A stretch of DNA of 64,000 bases from Labia minor (GCA_963082975.1 OY720350.1:51662734-51726733); one strand, 5' to 3'; shown: positions 11,140 to 23,159, counted from the first letter of the stretch. Made by a program: numbers and translations. The notes: generated by a model from the letters alone, not told the origin.

Positions 11140-11344
11140 GATTAGAATGCTAAACGAATGGCGGGCTTCTATTGCATTGCGTTTAATAAAAATAATGACT
11201 AATGAAGCAAAAATGTAGATTATATGAAGATTAGAATTGGGAAATTATTATTATATGAACATGATGGATCACCTAAATATACAATTTAAATTTGGTTGAA
11301 AAATAACCCTCAATTATATATGCATAAATATTAATAGATTCTAA

Positions 11345-11384
<40 letters not shown>
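11345..11384. repeat. (CT)n(AT)n compound microsatellite
   Basis: About seven CT units pass directly into about twelve AT units. Confidence 0.9.
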
Positions 11385-11455
11385 TAGTAAACAAAAGTAA
11401 AAAATGTTTTTATTATATTATTCAGTATACGATATTAAAGATTATATGTAAAAAA

Positions 11456-12065
11456 GCTAGAGTGTCGCCACTCGACTATCTCGCAAATTTGAATTGGATT
11501 AAATAACATATATTAATTTAAATTAAATTAAATTAATTAAATTATAAATTAAAATTAATAAATAATATTTATTAAACCAGCGCATGTTTGGCTCTTTGTT
11601 GATGGCACCACGTCACGTGGTGGCGCGTGAGATTTGCAGTGTTAAAGAATTAATTCGGGTACTTTCAGCGATTCAATCAAGCTGAAATTCTAGACATAGC
11701 AGTTTTATACAATTTTTAATAATGTGATAAATTATCAAACATAGATCTTTATTTTTACGGTCACTTTAGAGGAAAAAAAATCAAAACGTTGTAGGTAATG
11801 ATCCTCTTCCGGTTGAGCTACATTTCTCAAAAGTTGTTAGAAAACTACGAATTTTGAATAATGCCCATGTACCAAATTTCATCATTCTAGCTCAAACCGT
11901 TTTTGTGTAATCTTGGTTACAAACATACACACACACAGAGACAGACAGACATTTTTCTCAACCTTAGTGAAAATGATTCAGGAACCTTCAAAACGTATAA
12001 AAACATCAAAATCTCAACATCGAAATTTTTCGTGATCGCAATACTATCTCTTACGAGATAGTAAA
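11456..12065 (-). mobile_element. Family B element, copy B1
   Basis: Reverse-orientation copy from GCTAGAGTGTCGCCACTCG (3' hairpin end, slightly altered) to CTTACGAGATAGTAA (5' end). The 5' hairpin ACTATCTC-GTAA-GAGATAGT and the palindrome around CGAAA(A/T)TTTCG are recognisable. The microsatellite position here holds only a short CA/GA tract (about 11929-11952). No coding capacity. Confidence 0.8.
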
Positions 12066-12412
12066 AATTGATATTTTATTATGCAAATAATAGAACGAAT
12101 TTAATTTCTGAAATATAAAAATAAAAATTGATTAAATTATTAAATGTTAACATATTTACTTATATTAAATAGAGATAGATAAACAAGATCGAAATATAAA
12201 TTAAATAGTAATTTTTATTTATTTTTATTTATTTTTTTTTATTTGTAATTTTGACTAAATTAATATCTGCTAAAAATGTATTATCATTTGTTATTTAGAT
12301 TCAGTTTTATATCTAACTTAAATTAAGAATGAAATGATCTTCTAGAGTGAATTATTTATAAGGTGAAAGAGATTTTACTCATTCGTAAAGAAAGTCATAA
12401 TTATGAAGGTTG

Positions 12413-12440
12413 ACGGGAATGGGGGGTGGGTGGACAAGGA
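12413..12440 (+). other. G-rich run upstream of the CpG-rich island
   Basis: GGGAATGGGGGGTGGGTGG has three G runs in close succession. A second run, GGGGGGTGGGGAGG, lies at about 12591-12604. They lie upstream of the putative first exon at 12986. Confidence 0.4.
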
Positions 12441-12589
12441 AAGGGCAATTGGATCTCAAATCGTGCAATTTGTTGGGATCGTTTGGCAATTTCTTATAAT
12501 AGCTTGCTATTCATTCTCCATTGGATTGACAGGAGAAGAATATTCTGTTGAAGTTTGTCCAATTTGTATGTGGAACACCTGACAGGTTA

Positions 12590-12985
12590 ATGGGGGGTGG
12601 GGAGGATAGTCACGTGTGTTCCCGATGCAATCCCCCAAAGGGTGAAGAAATGCTGTTGGCCTGGGCGAGAATGCGAAAGGGAAAGGGTGGGGAGTGGAGC
12701 GGGTTGTAGTGAGGAGGGGGATGACGCCTGCGCCCGTAGGCCTCCACTTGGCAGCCGGCGTCTCGGCGCCTCGGCGTTAGTGCGAGTCGCTGCTGCTTCC
12801 AGTTTAGCGCAGTTTCCCACCCCCGCCCCTCGTGGACATTCACCAGACCCCCTGGCGAAGACACCCCACATCGAGTGACGGCCGGTGGCAAACCTCTCCG
12901 CTGCGGAGTATGTGAGCCATCAGCAATTTTAGGGGTCTTCGCACTTGGGGGGTAGTTTTTTTTTCGTTCTCCACCACGCCTGACA
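12590..12985 (+). promoter_or_regulatory. GC-rich promoter / 5' UTR island
   Basis: This is the sharpest composition change in the window, with many CpG (for example GGCGTCTCGGCGCCTCGGCG at about 12757-12776). It ends at an ATG-initiated signal peptide. It most likely holds the promoter and 5' untranslated region of the gene beginning at 12986. No TATA box is obvious; the start site may lie near the pyrimidine-rich CTTCCAGTTTAGCGCAGTTT at about 12797-12816. The long frames on both strands are expected in GC-rich DNA and are not taken as genes. Confidence 0.55.
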
Positions 12986-13112
12986 ATGAAGTTTCGAATG
13001 TCCTTCAACATCTTCTTCGTGGTCGGCGTCGCCACGATCATCGGCGTCACTGGTGGCCAAGACGTCTCTGAAATTACACTCACCACGGACACCGTAATGA
13101 ACGATGCACCAA
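12986..13112 (+). CDS. First coding exon of a secreted or membrane protein (partial)
   Basis: The ATG opens a frame with a classical signal peptide: a short basic start (MKFRMSFN), a hydrophobic core (IFFVVGVATIIGV) and a small-residue cleavage area (TGG, probably before or after Gln25). It is followed by an acidic and Thr-rich mature start, QDVSEITLTTDTVMND. The exon is taken to end at 13112, where CAA|GTAAGA is a strong splice donor, giving 42 codons plus one base (phase 1). The frame runs 30 codons further into the presumed intron with different composition. No downstream exon was recognised, so the product is unnamed. GC-rich coding sequence in an AT-rich setting with a CpG-rich leader supports a true gene. 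Confidence 0.65.
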
Positions 13113-13286
13113 GTAAGAGACTGACCACCCCCGCACTGCGGCTCATAAATCATAAAGTAACGCTGCTCAAACCACCAAATTCGTTTACCTACAAAAGAAA
13201 ATAAAAATACTTAGTTTTCTAAACTTTAGTCAACAAATCACAATCGTTTTGGTTTATCACCAGAAATTATACCATCATAAGAAATA

Positions 13287-13323
13287 AACAATACCTCCCT
13301 TACTATCCTCGGTCGGTAAAAAT
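13287..13323 (-). mobile_element. Family A terminal fragment A3
   Basis: Only the 5' terminal 37 bases of family A in reverse orientation remain (AACAATACCTCCCTTACTAT then CCTCGGTCGGTAAAAAT). It lies in the presumed first intron of the gene at 12986. The rest of the element is absent. Confidence 0.75.
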
Positions 13324-13870
13324 TAATTAAAAAATAAAAACAATTCTATTTCAAACAATATTTATTTAATTGTATATAAATTATTTTTATATACAATAAT
13401 ATAGAAAAAAATTTTTATTTATTTGGAATCAAGGGCATTTAGCAAACGACAAATTTTATTATACATTAATTGATTATAATAAAGATGTAAAAATATACAA
13501 AATACAAAAAATAAATAAATAGACAATACATAAAAAAATAAGAAATTGTCAAATGATTAAAAAATATATATTGATGTTAGAACTACTTAGAATAAGCATC
13601 TATTATTTACGGTTAATCAAAATCTTTATTGAGGTTCTATAAAGAAAAGAAAAATTTACAATATAGTATTTATATATATATCATTTTTCAAATTAATTTA
13701 ATTTTTTAAGGCTATTGGGATCTAATAACTTTTTTTTTAATTTTTAAATTTTAATGTTTGAGCAAATGTTTTCAAGTTACATAAGTCACGAGTGAAGTGC
13801 CTGTTATTATTACATTATTACTTTCAGATCTAATTTCATTTTATTATATTTTTTTTTATTATTATTATTA
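13324..13870. other. AT-rich stretch without recognised features
   Basis: Probable intron of the gene starting at 12986, if that gene continues to the right. Ends in a (TTA)n run at about 13854-13874. Confidence 0.4.
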
Positions 13871-13875
13871 TTTTT

Positions 13876-14003
13876 GTCTGTCTCTGTGGCTCTTCGAAAC
13901 TCGAAAGTTCTTAGCCGCAGTAACCACATTCTCTCACAAATCCCTTTTCTAAGCTACCACCATCCAAATCCTATTCCCTTTCAACTTCCTCATATCCCTC
14001 ATT
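13876..14003 (-). pseudogene. LINE C-terminal fragment, 13.9 kb copy
   Basis: The minus strand encodes RENVVTAAKNFR, matching the C-terminal RDTWRNVVVAAKNFRV of the LINE copy at 61.8 kb. It lies in the first intron region of the 12986 gene and opposes its direction. The 3' Helitron-like tail seen with other copies was not found here. Confidence 0.55.
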
Positions 14004-14009
14004 ATATTA

Positions 14010-15150
14010 TTATTTTTTTTTATTATATTAAAAATTTAAAATTATTTTTTAATAATTAAGTAAATATTAATTTATTTAATTTGAAAATTTAGAAGGAATT
14101 GAATGTTAATAAGTAATATTTAATAATTATAAATATCATTTGAAATAATTGTAATAATTACTTAAACCAACTAAACAAAAAAAAAAAAATATTGAAAAAA
14201 GGTATTTGATAAACAAAAAAGAAAAATAAATTTTATACAATATTTCCATTAAGTATTGAGAAGAAAAAAAAATGAAAAGTGTTTTCTGTCTTGATTATTA
14301 TAACTTATTAAAGATATTTATGAAAATTGAAAATAATCGATTATCAATATTATTGATTGATTATAAATATAATATGAGCTATGAAATTTAAAATTTTTTT
14401 TATTGTAGATTATTAAATTAACATACATAAGAGTAGATTGCATAGCTCATTAACACAAGATAGAGAAAATACACATATACACACTGATACAATTAAGTAT
14501 TCAAAGAATCGAAGTCACTCTCTCTCATTCGTATATTGCAATTATTTATTTATTGTAACCTTTTTGTCCTTTTTTCCATGTAAGCACGAGAAGAGAAAAA
14601 ATAATATTTATGTGGAGATCAATTATTTTATTTCTATTGAAATACATACCTGTAAAATTAAATTGAATATTGAATTTTATCTTAGATTATACTTATTGGT
14701 AATATTTTGATATTGATATACACATCAGAATCAACAATCATAATTGCCAAGCGTTATTTAACTGTGACTTAATGGCTTAGCCCTGATTTACTAGACTTAT
14801 ACGTAGTTATGCGATCGAAACTCGCCAATCAAAATTAATTCAATATTTATTAATATATAAGTACATCTATTATAAATTGAGAAGGTGGCTAAAATAGACT
14901 TATCTCCTGAAAATAAATTAATTAAAATCATCAATTTATAATAGGTACTTAATCAATTTTATTCAAATTAAAGTAACTCAATAAGGAGTCCTTACTCAAC
15001 TTCAAAAGGTAGAGTCAAAATTTTTTTTTAATTAAATCAGACTTTATCTATTAAAAATATTTATTAAAATTACATAATAAGAAATAATGTATTATATATA
15101 TTTAAAATAGTGAAAAACAATTTAAAATTCAAGAAAATTTTTTCTCTTAT
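14010..15150. other. AT-rich stretch without recognised features
   Basis: The 90-codon frame at 14438-14710 has no recognisable motif and AT-driven composition. No repeats other than A/T runs. Confidence 0.45.
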
Positions 15151-15151
15151 A

Positions 15152-15765
15152 TCTTATATATAAAAATGAATCGCAAAATGTGTTGGTAAGCGCATCACTC
15201 AATAACGACTGGACCAATTTTGCCAATTCTTTATTTTAAATATTCGTTGAAGTCCAAGGATGGTAATTAAGTCAAGAAAAAATCGAATAATTGTCGGGAA
15301 AACCATAAAAACAGCCCTTTTTCCCCATACATATTTTTCAATATTATGCAATATATACATGTAATTACTATTTTTCAGTATTATGCAATATGTAATTTTT
15401 AATTGATAAAAATAATACCTCCTAGATCACTTATGACCTAGGATGAACCAGAATGTTGCATTGTCATCGGAGTTACATTTGTATGCGAAAATTCTGCTAA
15501 TTCAAACATTGGGAAGTGGGTCATTATTTAATCTAATCAATTTTAATAAAATTTATAGCCTATGGACAAATAGAGATATACAAGAATATTGTGATGTAAT
15601 TTCATAGAAAACGGTTCAGCCAATTTTGAGAATTTCCGGATAGACAGACATGAAAAATTCTAAAGTCACTTTTCGATTCTAGAGTTCATGAAACGCGAAG
15701 ATATGCAAAAAAATTTAAATTCTGAGCAATGTGCAGACAAAAACCTTTTTATATATATATTGATT
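15152..15765 (+). mobile_element. Degraded non-autonomous Helitron
   Basis: It starts TCTTATATATAAAAATGAAT and continues CGCAAAATGTGTTGG, then CGCATCACTC...CGACTGGACCAATTTTGCC. This is the recurrent 5' end of an insect Helitron group that begins with TC after an A. A later part (15553-15608) matches, in reverse, sequence at 53676-53740. The right boundary near TTTTTATATATATATTGATT is uncertain, and no Rep or helicase coding sequence is present. Confidence 0.55.
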
Positions 15766-15769
15766 TTTA

Positions 15770-17120
15770 CAATATCTCAATTGAACATATTGGCCTTTTA
15801 AACTTTGAAAACATTGACATTACGACTATATTATTTTTTAAGATTATATGAATAAATAATTTTAATTAAGGAAATTTGATCTCATAATTGGATTTTCACG
15901 TAAGATTTTAATATAAATTTTTTAATATTATTTTTATAGTAATTTAGTATTATTCTAATTTCTTTATATTTTATTTTTATTTTTATAGTTTACTTTTGTT
16001 TTGTTTTTTAATAATTTAAAAACATTTAAAGTGGTCTAAAGAAATTAATCGAGGCAAGAGAAGAGATGGGGTTTGAATCAGTAATAAAATAAACAAAAAA
16101 TTTATAAAAAAAGCTTATTTATATAATACATATATATATATAAAAAATAGTAATATGTACCTCTCTAATTTAACAAAATTAAAAAGAGAAATTTATATTT
16201 AATACTTTTATTTAATCATTTATCTTAAACTTATAAGAATATTGTAAAAATATTAATCAATATTTTTTTAAAAATATCAAACTTTTCGATCTTAGTAATT
16301 TTGTTTAATTGATTAGATTTGTTATCAATTATACTAGTACTGTATTATTAACATACTTTGTTTAGAAAATATTTATTTCAAAACAATGGTGTATTTAATA
16401 ATATTTATTTACAAATGACAAGAAAATTGTTCGTGTATTCTTGATAGAAAATTAATAATCAATTAATTTTCAAAATCAATACTTAATGAAATAAGAATAA
16501 TGATATAAGTCATATAGAACATTGGTTTTTTCTTTATTAAATTTTGAAGGATTATAATAATTAATCATGTTTTGGTTGTCTTACTAAAAGCTTTAAATGT
16601 ATCGAAGAATTTATTGAATAAATGATTGTATGTGAGCCGCGTTGTTTAATGGATAATGGGTGTCAGTATGTCTGTACGTCTTTCTTATTGCGTCTGGCGC
16701 CTAGGAGTCTTTGGCCAATCCTTTAACAACGACAGCACAGAACTAAACCATTTATTTATTTAACGAAATATAATAAATGGTTGCACAATTGCTTAAAAAT
16801 CAACTTGTTCATACAAATTATATGCTCGTACTTATAAAAGATTTATTATGATTTTTTGTATATTAAAATGATACTTTAAATTGCGTAGTTATTTATAAGA
16901 TATTTAGAAGGACAACCCTTAAAAGCCCCTCTGTCCTATTTTCTTTTTTAAGAAGAAGCTGGTAAGTTTCCAAGCCAATGTTATTCCACAAACAAGTAAT
17001 CTTCTATTTATTTAACCGGCCTACCATACCAATACCATCCTATTAATTCTAACATTTTTAATTTAATAAAATTGAACTTATTATTTTCAATATTAAATTC
17101 AATAACAATTTAAAAATACA
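15770..17120. other. AT-rich stretch; small LINE scrap and an unassigned patch
   Basis: At 16040-16095 GTGGTCTAAAGAAATTAATC followed by GAGGCAAGAGAAGAGATGGG resembles the LIEVGKEM segment of the LINE copy at 54.7 kb. At 16625-16740 a less AT-rich patch (CGCGTTGTTTAATGG...GGCGCCTAGGAG) matches nothing recognised. Confidence 0.35.
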
Positions 17121-17132
17121 ATTATTTTAATA

Positions 17133-17894
17133 CAGTGGCGTACCTAGAACTTTTGCCGCCCGGGGCGATCTCCAGTTTGCCGCCCTTTTTATTATAAGTC
17201 AATCAAATAGTGGTATTTATAAATTAATGCACATAAATAAATTATTAAGTTATTTAATCAATATTAATTAATACACAGAGTAAATTTTTTTACACATATT
17301 TGTATGCACTCGTAAACATAGATATATTTATATAATATTTACTCTTCTAGCTTTCATACTAGAAAAATCGCGTATAATGCTCTCAAAATTTATATTTATA
17401 TTTTTTCCGCCGGCTCTGCTTTTCAAAAGAAAAATCGATGATTTAAAAAAATATTCGTATATCACTTCAAAGTAATCATATAAACTTTTCAAAAGAAATG
17501 ACATTTATACACTGATATCAAAAAATTTTAGTTAGGAAAAATTGCCGAACAAAATCGTAAAGATGCGTTTACGAATTCAACGAATTTTAATGAATACAAT
17601 AAAATAAAATTATTATCCTGTTCTTGGAATTAGAATTCAAAATTTACACTAAAATGCATTTATATACACCGAGGAATAATATTCGAAATCATATAGTTGA
17701 TCATAATTTATATAAATCAAATAGTAAACCTATAATAATCATAATAATCATTTATTATTCAAGAAAGAAAAAAAATAAATATGAAATGAATAAGTTGCTT
17801 TTTACAACTATAACTAAATATAAAAAATGCCGCCCCAAGATAAGTGCCGCCCGGTGCGGACCGCACCCACCGCACCCCCCTAGGTACGCCACTG
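17133..17894. mobile_element. Non-autonomous hAT element, copy D1
   Basis: Terminal inverted repeats CAGTGGCGTACCTAG / CTAGGTACGCCACTG are flanked by a perfect 8-bp target duplication TTTTAATA (17125-17132 and 17895-17902). An 8-bp duplication with CAG...CTG ends is diagnostic of hAT. The ends are GC-rich (GCCGCCCGGGGCG; hairpin GGTGCGG-A-CCGCACC near the right end) around an AT-rich core. The 119-codon frame in it is low-complexity and shared with the other copies by descent, not selection. Confidence 0.93.
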
Positions 17895-18089
17895 TTTTAA
17901 TAATGATTTTAAACATAAATAATATTATTAATTGTTTTTTAAAAATTGGAAAATTTTTACTAACGATATTAAAATGTGTATAATGATAAATTATAAGAAT
18001 CCTTATGTGTTGTGTTTTTGGAAAATAGCAATAAATTATGTGTAATATTCTTGTAGAGATAATAAATTAAAATTATGTTAAGGTAGAGG

Positions 18090-18130
18090 AGGGTAATTTC
18101 GTCACTGAAAGAAATTTCGTCACTATTTTT
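18090..18130 (+). repeat. Element end with repeated word AATTTCGTCACT
   Basis: TAGAGGAGGGTAATTTCGTC is followed by a second AAATTTCGTCACT. The opening TAGAGGAGG is shared with the terminal repeat of the pogo-like element at 29470. A partner end was not found. Confidence 0.4.
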
Positions 18131-18149
18131 AAAAACCTTTAATTATAAG

Positions 18150-19900
18150 ATTATAGGACCCATCACTATTGAATGAAATTTACTTTTTGAAATTTGGGGC
18201 CTTTGGAAACCCCTATTTACAAAAATTATGGTGCCACGTTTCAATATGGAATTACTGAGTTGTGTTCTTTCCTAATTAATTAATTAATTAATTAAATATA
18301 CATTCAGAAGAGGCACTGTGCTCCTACATAAATAAATGAAGTATTTTTGTTCAGACATGACTAAAAATATATAAATCACGGAGAACTCGGTAAGTTAATA
18401 AGAGAGAATTCGACTGTCAAGATATTCCTATTACCGGCTGTCGAAATCTCCCCAAATTACACATTTCTAATAATATAACAGAAAACAGCATTTCTCTCCG
18501 ACTGACTAAAAATACGATTTGTGGACACAGTCATGTTCCTGATTGTTTGATCTAACAAACCACTCATTTGCAAATCCGCAAAAATTGAAACCGTCGGTAA
18601 CATTTATTATCGTTATCAATGTCAATCTTATACTTCAAGCATTGTAAGCTATATAGTACTTACCTGATAGACTATTCATATTTATTTTTTTGTTCAATCT
18701 TTAAATTTTCATGACTTTTGATTGGCAATACAACACTACACTCTCAGGTTATTACAATGGAGAAGTAGTTAGAATGTATTCCTTGAATAAATGATTCCAT
18801 ATTTTCTGCATGTGTCACATAAGCATCAAGTAATAGTTTTAAAATGTTTAATTTCTAGATCTATTCGATGATAAATAAGAAAAGAATCCTTTTCGCGTCT
18901 CATTTTTTCATTTTTTCTAAATCCATAAATTAATATTAGGATTTTATTGAAAATCCTGATTTTTATTATAAATATGAATTAAACCATATTTGATAAAGTA
19001 TTTTATTCGGAACTATTTTTATATATATTTAAATTATTGGTATTAAAATTGAACTTGACCTGAAAACAATAACATAAACAAACATCAATTTTTAACTAAG
19101 TTTAAATATATTTTTTCATTTTTTTTTTATTGAATGTCCCACTTCAGTAGTTTGTGAATCTAAATTCGTCCAATAACTGACCAGTAGACATTTCATGTTA
19201 GCGTGATAATCGTTATATTAAATATTCTCAAATATGTATATTTTAAGTCAATATAATAATTTACTCTACAACTATCACATGCATGGCCTTAAAAGATAAA
19301 GAAATATCATTAATAATAATAATAAAATCGAAATCAGTTCCAGTTTAAAAATAATCTTTACTGAACCATTTCTATTAGACATTAAGTACTTAAATTAAAT
19401 ATATAATCCATATAGGTATATATATACCTTTATATATTATTTAATTAAATTTTAAATTTGTAAAATTTATCTTGGCACACTTATCTAAGAAAAAAGTTCG
19501 TTCTAATTTAATGTATGAAAATTTTTCCCTTTCAATAAAATTTTATAGAATATTTATGTATTCTCTCTGATGAATTACAATTCTTATAAATATTAATCTA
19601 AAATTTAAATATCAAATAATTAATTATTAAAAATTAATCTCCGGGGAAAGCATTCATTAATTATGATAAAACCAAAAATAAACCTGAAATTAGGATGAAG
19701 AATAATGATTTTAATTCAGTACTAAAATATAAAGTTCAATAATCAATAATAGATACAATTAGAGAATGGAATATATTAATGAAAGTTTAAATTTTCAATC
19801 TTAATTGTAAAAGTCTGAAAGGCCATACAAATTAATTTCATTTATTTAATAATATATTAATGAAACGTCCATTTTAAAGTGATTGTTTACTATTTGTAGT
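18150..19900. other. AT-rich stretch without recognised features
   Basis: A short (TTAA)n run lies at 18276-18294. The patch 18400-18660 has more mixed composition but no recognisable motif. Confidence 0.45.
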
Positions 19901-19919
19901 TTATCAATTCAATATATAT

Positions 19920-20345
19920 TTAGAGTAAGGGGGGGGCAAAGATCCGCATGTGGGGCAAAGATCCGCATGTGGGGCAAAGTTCCACACTCCCATTTTAAAA
20001 CTACTGGTAGACTTGGCTTAGTAAATAACTACGATCGGTTGGAAACAACAAGTATAGAAGACGCATCGAAATTCATTAGCCTATTGGAAGTCATTGGAAT
20101 TAACGAGCCAAGTTATATTTTTATCATATTTCATCTATATTTATGGATTTTCTCGTGATTGTAACATGTAGATTTGTAGATTGAACTTTTTGAACTATTG
20201 AAATCTGCTTCCCTTAAATAAATATTTTAAAACCTTTTTCTTGTCTAAAGTAAACAATAAAAAAAATTCTTCGTTCGTGGCTCTTTAATGAAAATATTTA
20301 AATGGGGCAAAAATCCGCAGTCGGGGAAAAAGTCAGCAATGATTT
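19920..20345 (+). repeat. Region with repeated word TGGGGCAAAGATCCGCA
   Basis: Tandem copies of TGGGGCAAAGATCCGCATG (19-bp period) lie at about 19931-19980, the last degraded to AAAGTTCCACA. A further copy, TGGGGCAAAAATCCGCAG, lies at about 20303-20320. Between them is a frame containing TTSIEDASKFISLLEVIGIN, whose family was not recognised. The layout resembles other word-repeat regions in the window. Confidence 0.45.
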
Positions 20346-20479
20346 TTTTTTTATCGTCAATGATAGTCAAGTTTCTAATATTTCCTAATACACATTTTTA
20401 ATACACGTATCAGGTGTTTAATGAAAAAAAAAATAGAAATCGTAAGGTTCAGCAAAAATTAATTAATAATTTTATATTT

Positions 20480-20679
20480 NNNNNNNNNNNNNNNNNNNNN
20501 NNNNNNNNNNNNNNNNNNNNNNNNNNNNNNNNNNNNNNNNNNNNNNNNNNNNNNNNNNNNNNNNNNNNNNNNNNNNNNNNNNNNNNNNNNNNNNNNNNNN
20601 NNNNNNNNNNNNNNNNNNNNNNNNNNNNNNNNNNNNNNNNNNNNNNNNNNNNNNNNNNNNNNNNNNNNNNNNNNNNNNN
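20480..20679. other. Assembly gap (200 N)
   Basis: Exactly 200 undetermined bases, which suggests a fixed-size scaffolding gap. Apparent frames across it are artefacts. Confidence 0.99.
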
Positions 20680-21010
20680 ATAGCAAGGCAAGTTAACGAG
20701 GATATCTAAGCCGGATCGCAAGGTCGGATAACTAGAGATCGGGGTATCGGAGTAGCGGGGTCAGCGTATAGAGCTCGGGTTATCGGAGTAGCAGGGTCGG
20801 TGTCATGAGAGCAGGTAATCAGAATGGCGGTGGTCAGAAAAGGTGTATATCAGTCAAAAGCTGGGAACGAACAAGAACGACCAGCTGAGCTTGTCCGCTC
20901 AGCTGGGGACTCGGAGATCGGAACGGAGGGAGGGCATTCAGAGTGGTTCTGTGTCCAGTTATCGGCTTGACGGCGAGAGGCGCTGAGCGCGCCGCTAACA
21001 ATATTAACTG
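20680..21010. repeat. GC-richer block after the gap, with a short tandem repeat and hairpin
   Basis: TATCGGAGTAGCGGGGTCAG and TATCGGAGTAGCAGGGTCGG are two related units about 36 bases apart (20744-20763, 20780-20799). A perfect 10-bp hairpin CCAGCTGAGC-TTGTCC-GCTCAGCTGG lies at 20881-20906. Composition differs strongly from the flanks. It may be the edge of a satellite or larger repeat that caused the gap. Confidence 0.5.
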
Positions 21011-21040
21011 TAATTTATATGAAATTAAATTAAATATATT

Positions 21041-21665
21041 ATTTTTACCGACCGACGATAGTAAGGGAGGTATTGTTTTCACACCAAATTTCACATGTAG
21101 AGATTTTTACATATCTCCACGAATCATGCATTTTCTAAACAGAAAAAAGTATTTTTAGCATGATGTCTGTCCGTCCGTCTGTCCGTCCGTATAGATGTGT
21201 ACAGCCTGAACGGCTCAACCGATTTTGATGAAATTTGGTATATTTACTTAATGCATCAGTGGGATCAATTGATCAACTTTTGGTGCAATTCCGGAAACCG
21301 GAAGTGGTAGTATTAGCGATCGACGATAGGAAGGAAAGGGTTATTTTCACACCAAAGGAGATTTTTTTATATATCACCACGAATCATGCACTTTGTATTG
21401 GTTTTATCCTCGAGAAAAATCATATTTATTAGTTTTTTCTTGATTTAAAATTATATGACGTCATCCAGCCATTCATGACGTCACAGCCTGGTCTTACTTA
21501 TATATTATAAATAAAATAAAATTAAAAATATTTATGTTATATTCATATCTGTTTTTTATTACATTAATAGATTTATTAAAATTATTTGAAATTGTTTCTG
21601 TAGCGGGAAATTAATTTATTTCAAACCGTCGGTCGGTTCGGACCTGGCCACAGGTCAACTTATTT
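21041..21665 (+). mobile_element. Family A element, copy A4
   Basis: Full-length, with 5' ACCGACCGACG, central (GTCC/GTCT)n at about 21167-21190, both TGACGTCA sites at about 21457-21484, and an intact 3' hairpin. The second internal block lacks part of the CACACCAAATTTCACATG segment, a deletion shared with A8 and A9. Confidence 0.85.
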
Positions 21666-21669
21666 TATT

Positions 21670-23155
21670 TATGTTATGATATTTATATGTTAATATGAGC
21701 CAAATTTAAACATTATTTTTGTTTAAATTTTTTCCAAATTCTACATATGGTGTGTAAACCTATAATATTTCAGAATGGAAATTTGCATTCCTATGAATTT
21801 TTCCCCACTATTTTATACAACTTGAAAGTCAAAAAAGAAATGTCATCCCAATTCCACTCTTCTAAATAATATTTCCAAACAAATAATTTCCATTTAAACA
21901 AGTTTTATTTACAGCTTTTAGGAATTTATTATTGATGAAATTTTTATATAGCTAATATACATAGTATATAATTATTCAGGGTAAATACATATTATAAACG
22001 TAAATTTGTAGAAATCGGTAGAGATGATGGGATTACGTGACCGCATCGGTCAAAATAGAAAAGTAACTATTTAAAATAACAAACATTTTTCTTTTGAGAA
22101 ATTCTTGTCCAAAAATCTATAACTTATCTAATTTAAAATTAGATTATCAAGGGTACGAAGTTTATGAACTCTGAATTCTTTTCTTTTATTCCTATTACTA
22201 TGAGATTGATTAATGTGAATAAAATAATGAATTTTTTTTTTTATCACAAAATATATTGAAAATAAATCTGGTCCGTTTTTTTCTATTTGCTGATAATAAG
22301 ATAAATGTGAATTTATTATGGATATAAAATAGAATTCAAAGTAAGTTAAATGATATTCTTTTATTAAATTTTTTTTCGAACTATATAAATGATCAAATAA
22401 GAAAATATTTAACAGGGCACAATAATATATAATGCTATATTAATATATTGAACAAAATAATTATTAGTATTCAGACAAACGATAAAATGTATTTTTATAT
22501 TTAATATTATCTAATCAATTTTGTAATCTTACCCCTAGAGAATTTAAAATATTATTTTTTAAACTAGAAAAAATAATTAATTCTAGTCAAAGCCAACTTG
22601 AAAAAAATATTTAACAAATTATGAGTTAATTTATATTGACGAGTGAACAAAAGTTGCCATCCTAAAAATTTATAAATTACTAAAATAAATAAGTAAAACC
22701 ACTCCGAAAAATTAACAGTTGTAAAATGGTTGAAGTCAAATGAATAAATAAAATAAAACAAAAGGATTATATGGCTATAAAAGGACCATCAATTTCTGGA
22801 CTGTTAAATAAATTAAAATTAATAAATTATTACAAAGATATATATATATAACTTTTTGATACATTTATATTTAAAATTTTGGAGAAATAAATAATTAATT
22901 TTTATTTTATAATTAAAAAATCTTTGCTTGATCTATACTTCAAGAAAACCAAAAAAAAACAATATTTTAAATTTATGTAAATGTGGGAAATTCATTAAAA
23001 GTGAATTATGTATAATTTTAAATATAACTAAATATTCTCGTGACTGAATTTTTAACATTTCATTTGCTTAATCAACCAAGTGGGAGCATAAAATACTATT
23101 ATATGAATTAAAAAAAAAATTCATATATTAAAATATTGAATTTTTAATTTATTTT
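21670..23155. other. AT-rich stretch without recognised features
   Basis: Only A/T runs and short AT microsatellites (about 22838-22850) were seen. Confidence 0.5.
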
Positions 23156-23159
23156 ATTT

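Noticed and set aside
12587..13153. Long antisense frames (94, 178 and 74 codons) over the GC-rich island
   Set aside because: Few stops are expected in GC-rich DNA. The products are Pro/Arg/Ser-rich without domains, and they overlap the better-supported plus-strand exon.
17624..17983. 119-codon frame, with near-identical frames at 31979 and 51357
   Set aside because: It lies inside non-autonomous hAT copies. The product is low-complexity (runs of Ile) and its similarity between loci comes from element copying.
20414..20721. Frames spanning the run of N
   Set aside because: Most of the product is undetermined sequence.
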